A stretch of 64,000 bases of DNA from Pelomonas dachongensis (GTDB lineage Bacteria > Pseudomonadota > Gammaproteobacteria > Burkholderiales > Burkholderiaceae_C): NCBI RefSeq assembly GCF_043555865.1, contig NZ_JBIGHY010000007.1, positions 248,001 through 312,000 on the forward strand, in the 5' to 3' direction. The notes below the pieces were generated by a model that saw only the letters and a list, made by a program, of their open reading frames with translations, did no database searches and was not told the origin of the DNA. The stretch's first letter is position 1. Each line of letters opens with the position of its first letter. This document shows, piece by piece, positions 24,616 through 34,100 of this stretch. The translations under genes were made by a program, and so were the position numbers.

Positions 24616-25325
24616 GCGGCTTCTCGATACGCCGCAAACCCCTTCGCTCGAAGCGCGCAGGCGGGGCAGTGGCCGCAGCCATAGCCCCAGTCGTGCCGCT
24701 GGCCGCGCTCGCCGAGGTAGCAGGTGTGGGTGTGCTCCACCACCAGGTCCACCAACGCCGTGCCACCCAGCTGCTCGGTGAGGCGCCAGGTGGCCGCCTT
24801 GTCGATGAACATCAGCGGCGTGTCCAGCGTCATAGGCGTGTCCAGGCCCAGGCTCAAGGCGACCTGCATCGCCTTCATCGTGTTGTCGCGGCAGTCCGGG
24901 TAGCCGGAGAAGTCGGTCTCGCACATGCCGCCCACCAGCACGCTGGCGCCGCGCCGGTAGGCCAGCGTGGCTGCAAAGGTCAGGAACAGCAGGTTGCGGC
25001 CCGGCACGAAGGTGTTCGGCAGCCCGTTGGCCTGCAACTCAATGGCGCGTTCGCTGGTCAGCGCCGTGTCGCTGATCTGGCCCAGCAGGCGCAGGTCCAG
25101 CAGGTGGTCGGCGCCCAGCTTCGCGGCCCAGTCGATGTTCAGCCTGGCGATCTCGTCGCGCACGGTGCCCCGGCAGTCCAGCTCGATGCGGTGGCGCTGG
25201 CCGTAGTCGAAGCCCAGGGTCTCGACCTCGGCGTAGCGGTCCAGCGCCCAGGCCAGGCAGGTAGTGGAATCCTGGCCGCCTGAGAACAGGACCAGGGCTT
25301 TGCGGGAGTCGGCGGCGGCGTTCAC
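24612..25325 (-). CDS. queC: 7-cyano-7-deazaguanine (preQ0) synthase
   Basis: A 237-aa ATP-dependent enzyme that converts 7-carboxy-7-deazaguanine and ammonia to preQ0 on the queuosine tRNA-modification route. The PP-loop SGGQDS is at residues 15-20. The C-terminal zinc site CYLG...YGCGHCPAC supplies four cysteines. The start is GTG 25325. It heads the queC - lemA - coq7-like operon and is divergent from the DUF4139 gene. No other que genes are nearby and no preQ1 riboswitch is apparent upstream. Confidence 0.96.
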   Translation of the reverse strand: MNAAADSRKALVLFSGGQDSTTCLAWALDRYAEVETLGFDYGQRHRIELDCRGTVRDEIARLNIDWAAKLGADHLLDLRLLGQISDTALTSERAIELQANGLPNTFVPGRNLLFLTFAATLAYRRGASVLVGGMCETDFSGYPDCRDNTMKAMQVALSLGLDTPMTLDTPLMFIDKAATWRLTEQLGGTALVDLVVEHTHTCYLGERGQRHDWGYGCGHCPACALRAKGFAAYREAA

Positions 25326-25415
25326 GGCCGGCAGTTTAGGGGTGACGCCCGCCGCAGCCTTGCACGCCCGGCGGGTGCTAGCCTGCCGCCCTGTTCACAC
25401 AGACAGGAGGCAGCG

Positions 25416-27035
25416 ATGACACGAATCTCCCCGACCGGCTTGACGGTCCTCGGCCTGTTGGGCCTGTTGGGCCCGTTGGCCGCGACCACCGCCCAGGCGC
25501 AGACCCCGTCGCGCATCGACGACGTGCTGGTCTACCCCGGCGGCGCGCAGGTCACGCGGCTGGCCACGGTGGCGGCGGGCGCGCGCGAGCTGGTGCTGCA
25601 CTGCCTGAGCGCCCGCTTCGACCCCGACTCGTTGCAGGTCAGCGCGCCGGCCGGCGTCAACCTCGGCCCGGTGCAGCTGGAGACGCTGCCGCGCGAGCGC
25701 GCACCCGACTGCGGCAAGAGCCCGCTGGACGACGACATCCGCAAGCTGGAGGCGCGCCGCGACGCCGTCGCCGCCGAGCTCGGCGCGCTCGACACCGGCC
25801 TGGGCTACCTGAAGGCGCTGGGCTCCGGCGAGGCACGCGCCACGCCGGCCGCCGGTATCGCCGCGACGGCGGACAGCATCCGCAAGACCGCGCAGGACAC
25901 GCTGGCCCGCCAGGCCCAGCTGCGCCGCCAGCAGGAAGAGATGGACAAGCAGTTGGCGCCGCTGCAGGGCGAACGCGAGCGCGTGCTGAACGCCAACCCG
26001 CAATGGCGCAGCCTGCGCCTGCGCCTGTCCACCGCGCGCGAGGCCGAACTGAAGCTGAGCTACCGCATCGCGCAGGCCGGCTGGGCGCCCAGTTACCGCG
26101 CGCTGCTGGACACCGCCAGCGGCGCGCTGGCCCTGGAGCGGCTGGCCCAGGTGTCGCAGCAGAGCGGCGAGGACTGGAAGGACGTGAAGCTGCGCCTGTC
26201 CACCGCGCAGGCCACGCCGCGCGTGGGTGTGGGCCTGCCGCGGCCGTGGACGCTGGACCTCTTCAAGCCGCAGCCCCAGCTGGAGATGCGCGCGATGGCA
26301 TCACCGCCGCCGGCGCCGGCGCCCGCGGTCATGGCTCCAGCGCTGGAAAGAGTCGCGGTGGCGGGGTCGCGCCCGGCCGAGCAGGAACGCTTCGACCTGA
26401 CCGTGTTCCAGGGCAGCCACGCCACCGAGTTCGTGCTGCCGCTGCGAGTCACCGTCGACAGCGGCACGCAGCGCGCCACCCTCACGCTGGGCAGCGAGAC
26501 GCTGCAGTCCAAAGTCATCGCCCGCGTGCAGCCGCAGACCGAGGCGACGGCCTACCTGGTCGCCGATCTGGCACGGCCTGCCGGCAGCTGGCCGCGCGGC
26601 ACGGTGCAGTTGCTGCGCGATGGCACGCTGGTGGGTAGCAGCACGCTGAACGTCGCCACCAGCGAGGATCGCCTGGAACTGCCCTTCGGCCGCGACGACG
26701 GCGTGAGAGTGCAGGTGGAACCCGAGCAGAAGAACGCTGGCAACACTGGCTTCATCGGCACTCGTGCCGAGCAGCGCTACACGCGGGCCTGGGTCGTGGA
26801 GAACCGGCATGCCGCGCCCGTCACGCTGCAGGTCGTCGAGGCCGCGCCGGTGGCGCAGCACGAGGACATCAAGGTGCAGGCCCAGTTCAGCCCAGCACCC
26901 ACCACCCAAAACTGGCGCAAGCAACCGGGGCTGGTGCTGTGGGAGCAGCTGCTGGCCGCAGGACAAAGCCAGCGGTTCACGGCGGAGTACCTGGTCAGTG
27001 CGCCGAAGGAGGCCAACGTCAGCGGTCTGCGCTAA
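25416..27035 (+). CDS. DUF4139/DUF4140 (mucoidy-inhibitor MuiA-like) exported protein
   Basis: A 539-aa secreted protein. The signal peptide ends near AQAQ (residue 29). An N-terminal DUF4140 domain (IDDVLVYPGGAQVTRLATV) is followed by a central coiled coil (about residues 100-195, LARQAQLRRQQEEMDKQLAPL) and a C-terminal DUF4139 beta-sandwich (YRIAQAGWAPSYRALLD onward, ending AEYLVSAPKEANVSGLR). Family function is unknown; the MuiA name comes from a mucoidy phenotype elsewhere. ATG 25416 has AGGAGG 6-8 bases upstream. Confidence 0.85.
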   Translation: MTRISPTGLTVLGLLGLLGPLAATTAQAQTPSRIDDVLVYPGGAQVTRLATVAAGARELVLHCLSARFDPDSLQVSAPAGVNLGPVQLETLPRERAPDCGKSPLDDDIRKLEARRDAVAAELGALDTGLGYLKALGSGEARATPAAGIAATADSIRKTAQDTLARQAQLRRQQEEMDKQLAPLQGERERVLNANPQWRSLRLRLSTAREAELKLSYRIAQAGWAPSYRALLDTASGALALERLAQVSQQSGEDWKDVKLRLSTAQATPRVGVGLPRPWTLDLFKPQPQLEMRAMASPPPAPAPAVMAPALERVAVAGSRPAEQERFDLTVFQGSHATEFVLPLRVTVDSGTQRATLTLGSETLQSKVIARVQPQTEATAYLVADLARPAGSWPRGTVQLLRDGTLVGSSTLNVATSEDRLELPFGRDDGVRVQVEPEQKNAGNTGFIGTRAEQRYTRAWVVENRHAAPVTLQVVEAAPVAQHEDIKVQAQFSPAPTTQNWRKQPGLVLWEQLLAAGQSQRFTAEYLVSAPKEANVSGLR

Positions 27036-27056
27036 CCGGCTGTTGGCTGTTCCCTT

Positions 27057-27071
27057 CCCTCCTTTGGAGGG
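27057..27071. repeat. Inverted repeat downstream of the DUF4139 gene
   Basis: CCCTCC (27057-27062) and GGAGGG (27066-27071) pair around TTT, 22 bases after the DUF4139 stop. There is no T-tract on either strand, so it is not a classical terminator, though it could protect the 3' end or help Rho-dependent termination. The rest of 27036-27264 shows no gene I can support. Confidence 0.3.
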
Positions 27072-27264
27072 GCCGAGAGGCGACGGAGCAGGGGCGACTT
27101 CCCGGCTAGGCACTCACGCGAAAGCCGACAGCCACGACGGCGCCCCACGGACAGGACGTCGTTGGGGTTCAGTAGCGTTCAGTTGGGAACGCAGGCGCTT
27201 TGAGCCTGGCCTTCTGCTCCACGCGTTCGATTGCGCTGCGCTCCAGGCGATCCCAGCGCTGCGG

Positions 27265-27402
27265 TCAATCCGACTTGTCCGCGTCAACCTTTGCAGGCTT
27301 TGGCAGCTGCGGCTTGTCACCGTCGAGCGCCCAGGCCGCAGGGGCAGCCAAAATCAGAGACAACAGCAGGCTGCGCGAGACACTCAGCGGAAAGGCATTC
27401 AT
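27265..27402 (-). CDS. Small secreted peptide, 45 aa, unknown function
   Basis: A short ORF starting ATG 27402 with AGGAG 6 bases upstream, the strongest ribosome-binding site nearby. The first 25 residues, MNAFPLSVSRSLLLSLILAA followed by PAAWA, are a clear Sec signal peptide with an A-W-A cleavage site. The mature peptide is about 20 residues, Lys/Asp/Pro-rich (LDGDKPQLPKPAKVDADKSD), and ends in TGA at 27267-27265. It lies 58 bp after the proA stop on the same strand. I do not know a family for it. Signal peptide plus good SD make it credible; expression is unproven. Confidence 0.6.
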   Translation of the reverse strand: MNAFPLSVSRSLLLSLILAAPAAWALDGDKPQLPKPAKVDADKSD

Positions 27403-27460
27403 GGCGAACTCCTGACTGACGGCGTTCCAGGCGCCATTGTGCGTAGGCAGGCGCCGAGCC

Positions 27461-28720
27461 TCAGCCCCTCACCTCACCCTGCCCCAACACCACCCACTTC
27501 ATCGACGTCAGCCCTTCCAGCCCCACTGGCCCGCGGGCGTGGAACTTGTCGGTGGAGATGCCGATCTCGGCGCCCAGGCCGTATTCGAACCCGTCGGCAA
27601 AGCGCGTGCTGGCGTTGACCATCACACTGGCCGAATCCACCTCCCGCAGGAAGCGCATCGCGTTGGGGTGATTCGTCGTCAGGATCGCATCCGTGTGATG
27701 TGACCCGTAGCGGTTGATGTGGGCGATGGCCTCGTCCAGCGAGTCCACGACCTTGATGCTGATGATGGGCGCTAGATACTCGGTGGACCAGTCGTCCTCG
27801 GTCGCCGGCACGGCGCCGGGCACCAGCGCCAGCGTGCGCAGGCAGCCGCGCATCTCGACGCCCTTGGCCTGGAACACGGCCGCGATGCGAGGCAGGAAGG
27901 CCGCGGCCTGCGCCGCATGCACCAGCAGCGATTCGGTTGCGTTGCAGGGGCTGTACTTCTGCGTCTTGGCGTTGTCGACGACGTTGACGGCGAGGTCGAG
28001 GTCCACCGCCTCGTCCACGTAGGTGTGGCAGTTGCCGTCCAGGTGCTTGATGACCGGCACCTTGGCCTCGGCACTGATGCGCTCGATCAGCCCCTTGCCG
28101 CCGCGCGGGATGATGACGTCCACCCACTGCGGCTGGCTGATGAGCAGGCCGACAGCGGCGCGGTCCGTCGTGTTGACGAGCTGCACGGCGGCGCGCGGCA
28201 GGCCGGCTTCTTCCAGCGACGCGGCCACCAGCTCGGCCAACGCGAGGTTGGAATGGATGGCCTCGGAGCCGCCGCGCAGGATGCAGGCGTTGCCGCTCTT
28301 GATGGCCAGCGACGCGGCCTCGATGGTCACGTTAGGGCGGCTCTCGTAGATCATGCCGAACACGCCCAGCGGCACGCGCATGTGGCCCACGCTGATCCCG
28401 GTGGGGCGGCGCTTCACGCCGGTGATCTCGCCGATGGGGTCCGGCATCGCGGCGATCTGCTCGCAGCCTTCGGCCACGGTGGCCAGTGTCTTGGCGTCGA
28501 GCTTCAGGCGGTCGCGCAGCGGGCCACTCAGCTCGCTGGAGCCGGCCAGGTCGCGCGCATTGGCTTCGGCCAGCGATGGGCCGGCTTCGCGCAGGCGGCG
28601 GGCCAGCGCCAGCAAGGCGGTGTTCTTGGCGGCCGTGGGGGCGGCGGCCATCTGCGTGGCGGCGGCGCGGGCGGCGCGGCCGAGGTCGTCCATGTAGGCG
28701 GGCAGGCTCATGGCAGCCAT
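27461..28720 (-). CDS. proA: Glutamate-5-semialdehyde dehydrogenase (gamma-glutamyl phosphate reductase)
   Basis: A 419-aa ProA that reduces gamma-glutamyl phosphate to glutamate-5-semialdehyde with NADPH, the second step of proline synthesis. The ALDH-like fold shows 'FGMIYESRPNVTIEAASLAIKSGNACILRGGSEA' in the cofactor domain and the catalytic cysteine in KYSPCNATESLLVH. The C-terminal GPVGLEGLTSMKWV is diagnostic. ATG 28720 is used; ATG 28711 (MSLPAYM) is the alternative and equally compatible. proB is not adjacent. A small secreted-peptide gene follows on the same strand. Confidence 0.97.
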   Translation of the reverse strand: MAAMSLPAYMDDLGRAARAAATQMAAAPTAAKNTALLALARRLREAGPSLAEANARDLAGSSELSGPLRDRLKLDAKTLATVAEGCEQIAAMPDPIGEITGVKRRPTGISVGHMRVPLGVFGMIYESRPNVTIEAASLAIKSGNACILRGGSEAIHSNLALAELVAASLEEAGLPRAAVQLVNTTDRAAVGLLISQPQWVDVIIPRGGKGLIERISAEAKVPVIKHLDGNCHTYVDEAVDLDLAVNVVDNAKTQKYSPCNATESLLVHAAQAAAFLPRIAAVFQAKGVEMRGCLRTLALVPGAVPATEDDWSTEYLAPIISIKVVDSLDEAIAHINRYGSHHTDAILTTNHPNAMRFLREVDSASVMVNASTRFADGFEYGLGAEIGISTDKFHARGPVGLEGLTSMKWVVLGQGEVRG

Positions 28721-28783
28721 TGTCCCAAAGGGCGTGCCGTCGACACTGCGCGAGCGGGCAAGGCCCGCTTGTGCCGCCGAGAG

Positions 28784-29971
28784 TCAGCCGCCGAACATCA
28801 TGCGGCGTGCCAGGGCGGTCTTCAGTGGCCCGGCCCGCTCCAGCCCGGCCAGCGCCAGGCCGCGCAGTGCGGGCAGGCCCGGCAGCCGCCACGCAAAGCT
28901 GCGGGCCAGGAAGTCCGTCGCGGCGATCATGGGCCAGCGGTCGGGCGCGCGCTGCCAGTCCACACGGGCCAATGTGGCGTCCAGGTCCGTGCCGGTTTCG
29001 GCCATGTCGCGCAGCGCGTCGACCAGCGCCTGCGCGTCGCGCAAACCCAGGTTCAGGCCTTGTCCAGCCACCGGGTGCAGCGTTTGCGCCGCGTTGCCAA
29101 TGCGCAGCGTGCGGCCCTGCAACAGCCGCGTCTCGGCGTTCAGGCCCAGCGGGAAGCACTTCAGCGGCGAGATGCCCGTGAGCCACCCAGCGGCGGCGGG
29201 CAGTTGCTGCTGGATGACGACCAGACGTTGCGCGTCGGTCAGCGCGGCGATGTCATCCTCGACCTGCGGCAGGCACCAGACCAGCGCGGCGCGATGGCCT
29301 TGCGCATCGTCCGGCAGTGGCAGCAGCGCCAGCGGGCCGTTGCGCGTGAAGCGCTCGAACGCCTGGCCCTGCAAGCCCGGGTTGGCCAGGCGCACGCTGC
29401 CGACCCAGGCGTTTTGCTTGTAGTTGCTGCTGATGCGTTTGCGATCTTGCTCGGCGAACACACCGCCCTCGGCCACCACGGCCAGGTCGAAGCTCTCCAC
29501 CAGCGGGCCTTCGCCGCTGTCCAGATCGACGCCGTCGGCACGCGAGCGGATCGCATGCACCGCCGTGCCGAAGCGCGTGAACAGCTGCTGCGGCCTTTGC
29601 GCGGCGACGTCCAGCCAGCGTTGTTGCAGCGGCGCCACCAGCGCGCCGTAGGGCAGCACCGCGCCCAGCTGCGGCAGGCCTTGGTCGGCCGCGCGTATCC
29701 ACACCTCGCCGGCCACGGGTGCGGGCGGCGCCTGGCTGACGTGCACGGCCTGGATGGCCTGAGCCGACTCGGGCTGCCAAGCCCGCAGCCGCTGCAGCAG
29801 CCGCACGCTGCCCAGGTTCAGCGCGAGTGTGCGCGCGTCGGCGCCGATGTTGCGGTCCAGCGGGCGGGTGTCGAAGAGATGGATCTCGGTGGAGGCGGCC
29901 AGCCGCTCGGCGGCCAGCAGGGCGAGCGCGAGGCCGGCGGGGCCAGCGCCGATGACGGCGAGTTTCAGCAT
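28784..29971 (-). CDS. UbiH-type FAD-dependent ubiquinone-biosynthesis hydroxylase
   Basis: A 395-aa class A flavin monooxygenase of the UbiH/UbiF/COQ6 family. It has an N-terminal FAD-binding GAGPAGLALALLAAERL, a middle substrate domain, and the C-terminal FAD motif RIGNAAQTLHPVAGQGLNLGLRDA (GNAAHxxHPxxGQG-like) that defines the family. It would hydroxylate a ubiquinone-precursor ring using NADPH and O2; which ring position cannot be told from sequence alone. ATG 29971 sits directly before the Rossmann strand; ATG 29980 is an alternative. It is on the same strand as proA, 63 bp upstream of it, and divergent from the aldo/keto reductase. Confidence 0.88.
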   Translation of the reverse strand: MLKLAVIGAGPAGLALALLAAERLAASTEIHLFDTRPLDRNIGADARTLALNLGSVRLLQRLRAWQPESAQAIQAVHVSQAPPAPVAGEVWIRAADQGLPQLGAVLPYGALVAPLQQRWLDVAAQRPQQLFTRFGTAVHAIRSRADGVDLDSGEGPLVESFDLAVVAEGGVFAEQDRKRISSNYKQNAWVGSVRLANPGLQGQAFERFTRNGPLALLPLPDDAQGHRAALVWCLPQVEDDIAALTDAQRLVVIQQQLPAAAGWLTGISPLKCFPLGLNAETRLLQGRTLRIGNAAQTLHPVAGQGLNLGLRDAQALVDALRDMAETGTDLDATLARVDWQRAPDRWPMIAATDFLARSFAWRLPGLPALRGLALAGLERAGPLKTALARRMMFGG

Positions 29972-30067
29972 GCGCCGCATTCTCCCCGGGACTCGCGGGG
30001 CCGCGGGCCAGCGCATAAGCTGCGCGCCTTGCGCTGGACCACCCCTTCAACCGCCACAGGACATCAC

Positions 30068-31051
30068 ATGCAATACCGTCGCCTCGGCCGTGCCGGCCTC
30101 CAGGTCTCCGAACTCTCGCTGGGCTCGTGGGTCACGTACCACAACCAGGTCGACACGAAAGCCGCCACCGAGATGCTGGCCGCGGCCTTCGACGCCGGCA
30201 TCAACTTCTTCGACAACGCCGAGGTCTATGCGCAGGGCGCGAGCGAAGTCGTCATGGGCCAGGCCTTCAAGGCGCTGGGCTGGAACCGGCTGGACTACAT
30301 CGTCTCCAGCAAGTTCTTCTGGGGCCTGGCGCGGGACGGCGTGACGACGACCAACCGCAAGGACACGCTGAACCGCAAGTACCTGATGCAGGCCGTGGAC
30401 GGCTCGCTGAAGCGGCTGCAGCTGGAGCACATCGACCTGATCTACTGCCACCGCCCCGACCCGCACACGCCCATCGAGGAGACGGTCTGGGCGATGAGCG
30501 ACATCATCCGCCAGGGCAAGGCGCTGTACTGGGGCACCAGCGAGTGGAGCGCCGCCGACATCCGCGCGGCCTGGGACATCGCCGAGCGGCACCACCTGCA
30601 CAAGCCGGTCGTCGAGCAGCCACAGTACCACCTGTTCCACCGCCGCAAGGTCGAGCAGGAGTTCGCGCGACTGTACGACGACATCGGCCTGGGCCTGACC
30701 ACGTGGAGCCCGCTGGCCTCGGGCCTGCTGACCGGCAAGTACCGCAGCGGCATTCCCGCCGGCAGCCGCGGCGCGCTGGACAACATGGCGTGGATGCGCG
30801 AGCAGCTGCAGGACCAGGCGAAGAACGACGCCGTCGGCCGGCTGGGTGACATCGCCGCCGAGCTGGGGTGCAACACGGCGCAACTGGCCATCGCGTGGGT
30901 CAACCGTAACCCGCGCGTGTCCACCGTCATCCTGGGCGCCAGCCGCATCGAGCAGCTGCGCGACAACCTGGGCGCGCTGGCCGTGGTTCCGAAGTTGACG
31001 GCCGACGTCGTCGAACGCATCGACGCGATCACGAAGCCGCTGGCCCAGTGA
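30068..31051 (+). CDS. Aldo/keto reductase (Kv-beta/AKR6-like)
   Basis: A 327-aa TIM-barrel NADPH-dependent reductase. The catalytic tetrad is visible: Asp and Tyr in FFDNAEVYAQG, Lys in VSSKFFW, His in IYCHRPDPH. The motif 'LYWGTSEWSAADI' and the C-terminal 'VSTVILGASRIEQLRDNL' match the family related to potassium-channel beta subunits. It reduces aldehydes or ketones; the substrate is unknown. ATG 30068 with AGGA upstream is chosen; the frame is open for about 2 kb further upstream only as an antisense artefact of the UbiH and proA genes. Confidence 0.95.
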   Translation: MQYRRLGRAGLQVSELSLGSWVTYHNQVDTKAATEMLAAAFDAGINFFDNAEVYAQGASEVVMGQAFKALGWNRLDYIVSSKFFWGLARDGVTTTNRKDTLNRKYLMQAVDGSLKRLQLEHIDLIYCHRPDPHTPIEETVWAMSDIIRQGKALYWGTSEWSAADIRAAWDIAERHHLHKPVVEQPQYHLFHRRKVEQEFARLYDDIGLGLTTWSPLASGLLTGKYRSGIPAGSRGALDNMAWMREQLQDQAKNDAVGRLGDIAAELGCNTAQLAIAWVNRNPRVSTVILGASRIEQLRDNLGALAVVPKLTADVVERIDAITKPLAQ

Positions 31052-31116
31052 CGATTCACGTCCACTGAGGGCAAGACCCGGCCAGCCGGGTCGGTTTCCT
31101 GGCCGAGAATGCCCGG

Positions 31117-34100
31117 ATGACAGGCGCGCGGGGCATGAGACGCTGGTTGGGGCACGGGTGGATCACCCTGGCGGTTGCCATGGGACTGGCGACTGTGGCG
31201 CACGCCGTGGTGCCGCGCTTCGAGACCATCGGCGACCCCGGCGGCGTGCGCGACAACGTCGTGTCGGCGCTGGGGCTGGACGCCCGCGGCCTGCTATGGG
31301 CCGGCTCGCCCGAGGGCCTGCTGCGCTACGACGGCTACACCTTCCGCCGCCACGCGCTGATGTCGCCCGACGGCCAGCTGCTGCCGGAGCAGTTCGTGCG
31401 CTCCATGCTGCCCGACCCGCGCGGCTGGATCTGGGTGGCAGCCGGCAACAGCGGCCTGGTGCGGCTGGACCTCAACACCGGCCGCTGGGACCGGTGGGCC
31501 CGCGACGGCAACTCGGCCGACGACACCGCGCCCGCCGCCAACACGGTGCGCACCTTCGCGCTGGAGAAGGACGGCACGCTGTGGCTGGGCGGCAGCGGCG
31601 GCCTGGACCGCTTCGACGCGCAGCGGCAGCGCTTCACCCACCACCGCGGCAAGGAAGACGGCCTTCCCGACCCGCGCGTGCAGACGCTGCTGGTCGACCG
31701 CGAGGGCACGCTATGGATCGGCACCTGGAAGGGCCTGGCGCGCAAGACGGCCGACGGCCCGATCGAGACGCTGGACGTGGGCCTGTCCGACCAGCTGATC
31801 ACGCTGATCAGCGAGACGCTGGACGGCCGCATCATCGTCGGCACGGCTCAGGGCCAGCTGCGCGCGCTGTCGGCCGCCGGCCAGCCGCTGGCATTCAGCA
31901 ACGGCGCCGAACCGGGCGCCGCCACGGGCGTGTCGCCGGTCATGGCGATGACGCAGCCGGACGCCGACGAGCTGTGGTTCGGCGACGCCTCTGGGCTGAC
32001 GCGGCGTCGCGCCAGCGATGGTCAGCTCATCGAGCGCATGCCGGCGTCCGGCAACGCACCGCGCAGTGACCTGCGCGCGCTGATGCGCGACCCGTCCGGC
32101 ACCGTGTGGGCCGGCAGCTACGGCGGCGGGCTGATGCGCCACGTGCCGTCGCTGCCCGGGCTGAGCATGGTGCGCGAGACGCTGCGCGGCACGCCCGGAG
32201 GGCTGGACGTGCGCAGCATCCTGCAGCTGGACAACGGCGAGGTCTGGCTGGGCACGCTGTCAGGTGGCATCGAGCGCCGAGACCGCCAGCTGCAACCCGT
32301 GGCGGCCATCGCGCCGGGCACCGCGGGCCTGCCGGCGGGCCGCGTCAACGCGCTGGGCCAGACCAGGGACGGCGCCGTCTGGGTGGCCGTCGACACGCAG
32401 TTGCTGCGCTTCGACAGGCAGGGCCGCTGGCAGGAAACGCTGCGCAGCGGCAACGCGGTGCCGCGGCGTCTGCATGCCGGCGCCGACGGCTCGCTGTGGA
32501 TCGCCACGCTGGACGGCCTGATGCGCTGGACGCCCACACGGCCGCAGATGCGCGCCATCCCGACCGCAGGGCTGGTGGGCGGCACGGGCGAGGTCAACGC
32601 CTTTGCCACGCTGCCCGACGGCAGCTTGTGGGCCGGCGGCGCGGCGGGGCTGTTCCGCGTCGCCCAGCCGGGCGACGAAGAGCCCATCGCCGAGTGGGTC
32701 GAACCCAAGGGCCTGACGGGCCAGACGGTGCTGGGCATGGCCGTCGCGCCGGACGGCAAGCTGTGGGTAGACACCGGCAACGGTCTGCACCGGCTGGTCG
32801 AGAGCGACGGCAAGCGCGCCCGCTTCGAGACCGTGCCGGCCGCCGAGCTGGGCGGGGCGTTCGGCGCCAACCTGGTGTTCGACGCGCAGGGTCGCGTCTG
32901 GTCGCAGCGCAATATGTACGACCCCAAGACCGGCGAGCGCCGCGAGCTGGGGCCGGCCGATGGCGCGGACCTGGGCACCGGCTGGTTCCGCGCCTATGCG
33001 CAGCTGGACGACGGGCGCATGCTCTTCGGTGGCGCGCGCGGCCTGCTGGTCATCGACCCGCAGCGCTTCACGCCCTGGAACTACAAGCCGCCGCTGGTGG
33101 CGTCGGAGCTGCGCGTGGAGGGCGTGGAGCGCCCCGTGCCGCTGGATGGCCAGCCGCTGGTGCTGGCCGCGGGCGAGCGCGCCTTCAGCCTGGCCTTCGC
33201 GTCACTTGACTACAGCCAGCCCGCGCGAAACCGCTACCGCTATCGGCTACAGGGGCTGGACCACGGCTGGGTGGACATCGGCGCCCTGAGCCGGTCGGCG
33301 ACCTACACCAACCTCGCACCCGGCAAGTACGTGCTGCACCTGCAGGGCAGCAACCGCGACGGCGCCTGGGGCACGGACGAGCTGCAGATCCCCGTCGAGG
33401 TGCGTGCCGCCTGGTGGCAGACGCGCTGGGCCATGGCGCTGGCCGTCATCGCCGCCGCCAGCCTGATGGCCGGCATCGTTGGCATGCGCACGCGGCTGCT
33501 GCTGCGCCACCGCCGCGTGCTGGAGGATCGGGTGCGCGAGCGCACCGAGGCGCTGGAGGCCGCCAAGGCTGCGCTGACGGCCAAGTCCGCCGAGCTGGAG
33601 GAAGCCAGCCTGACCGACCCGCTGACCGGGCTGCGCAACCGCCGCTTCCTGGACCGCCAGATGCCGGCGGACGCGGCGCTGACGCTGCGCCACTACGAGC
33701 CCATCAGCAATGCCCCGGTTGAAGGCGAGAGCGAGCAGGACCTGCTGTTCTTCCTGATCGACATCGACCACTTCAAGCGCATCAACGACGCGCACGGCCA
33801 CATGGCCGGCGACGCGGTGCTGGAGCAGATGCGCGGCCGGCTTGAGCAGGTGTTCCGCGCCACCGACTACCTGGTGCGCTGGGGCGGCGAGGAGTTCCTC
33901 ATCGTCGCCCGCGGCACACCACGCTCGCGTGCCGCCGAGCTGGCCGAGCGCGCCCGCGGCGCGGTGTCCGGCGAGCCCTTCACGCTGGACAACGGCCTGA
34001 AGCTGGCGCAGACCTGCTCGGTGGGCTTCTCGGCCTTCCCGCTGTGCCCGACGTTACCGCGCGCGCTGGACTGGCGCTCCGCCATCGACCTGGCCGACGC

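Noticed and set aside
27917..30067. Long plus-strand open frame upstream of the aldo/keto reductase
   Set aside because: It is antisense to proA and the UbiH-type gene; the reductase begins at 30068 with AGGA and its conserved N-terminus.
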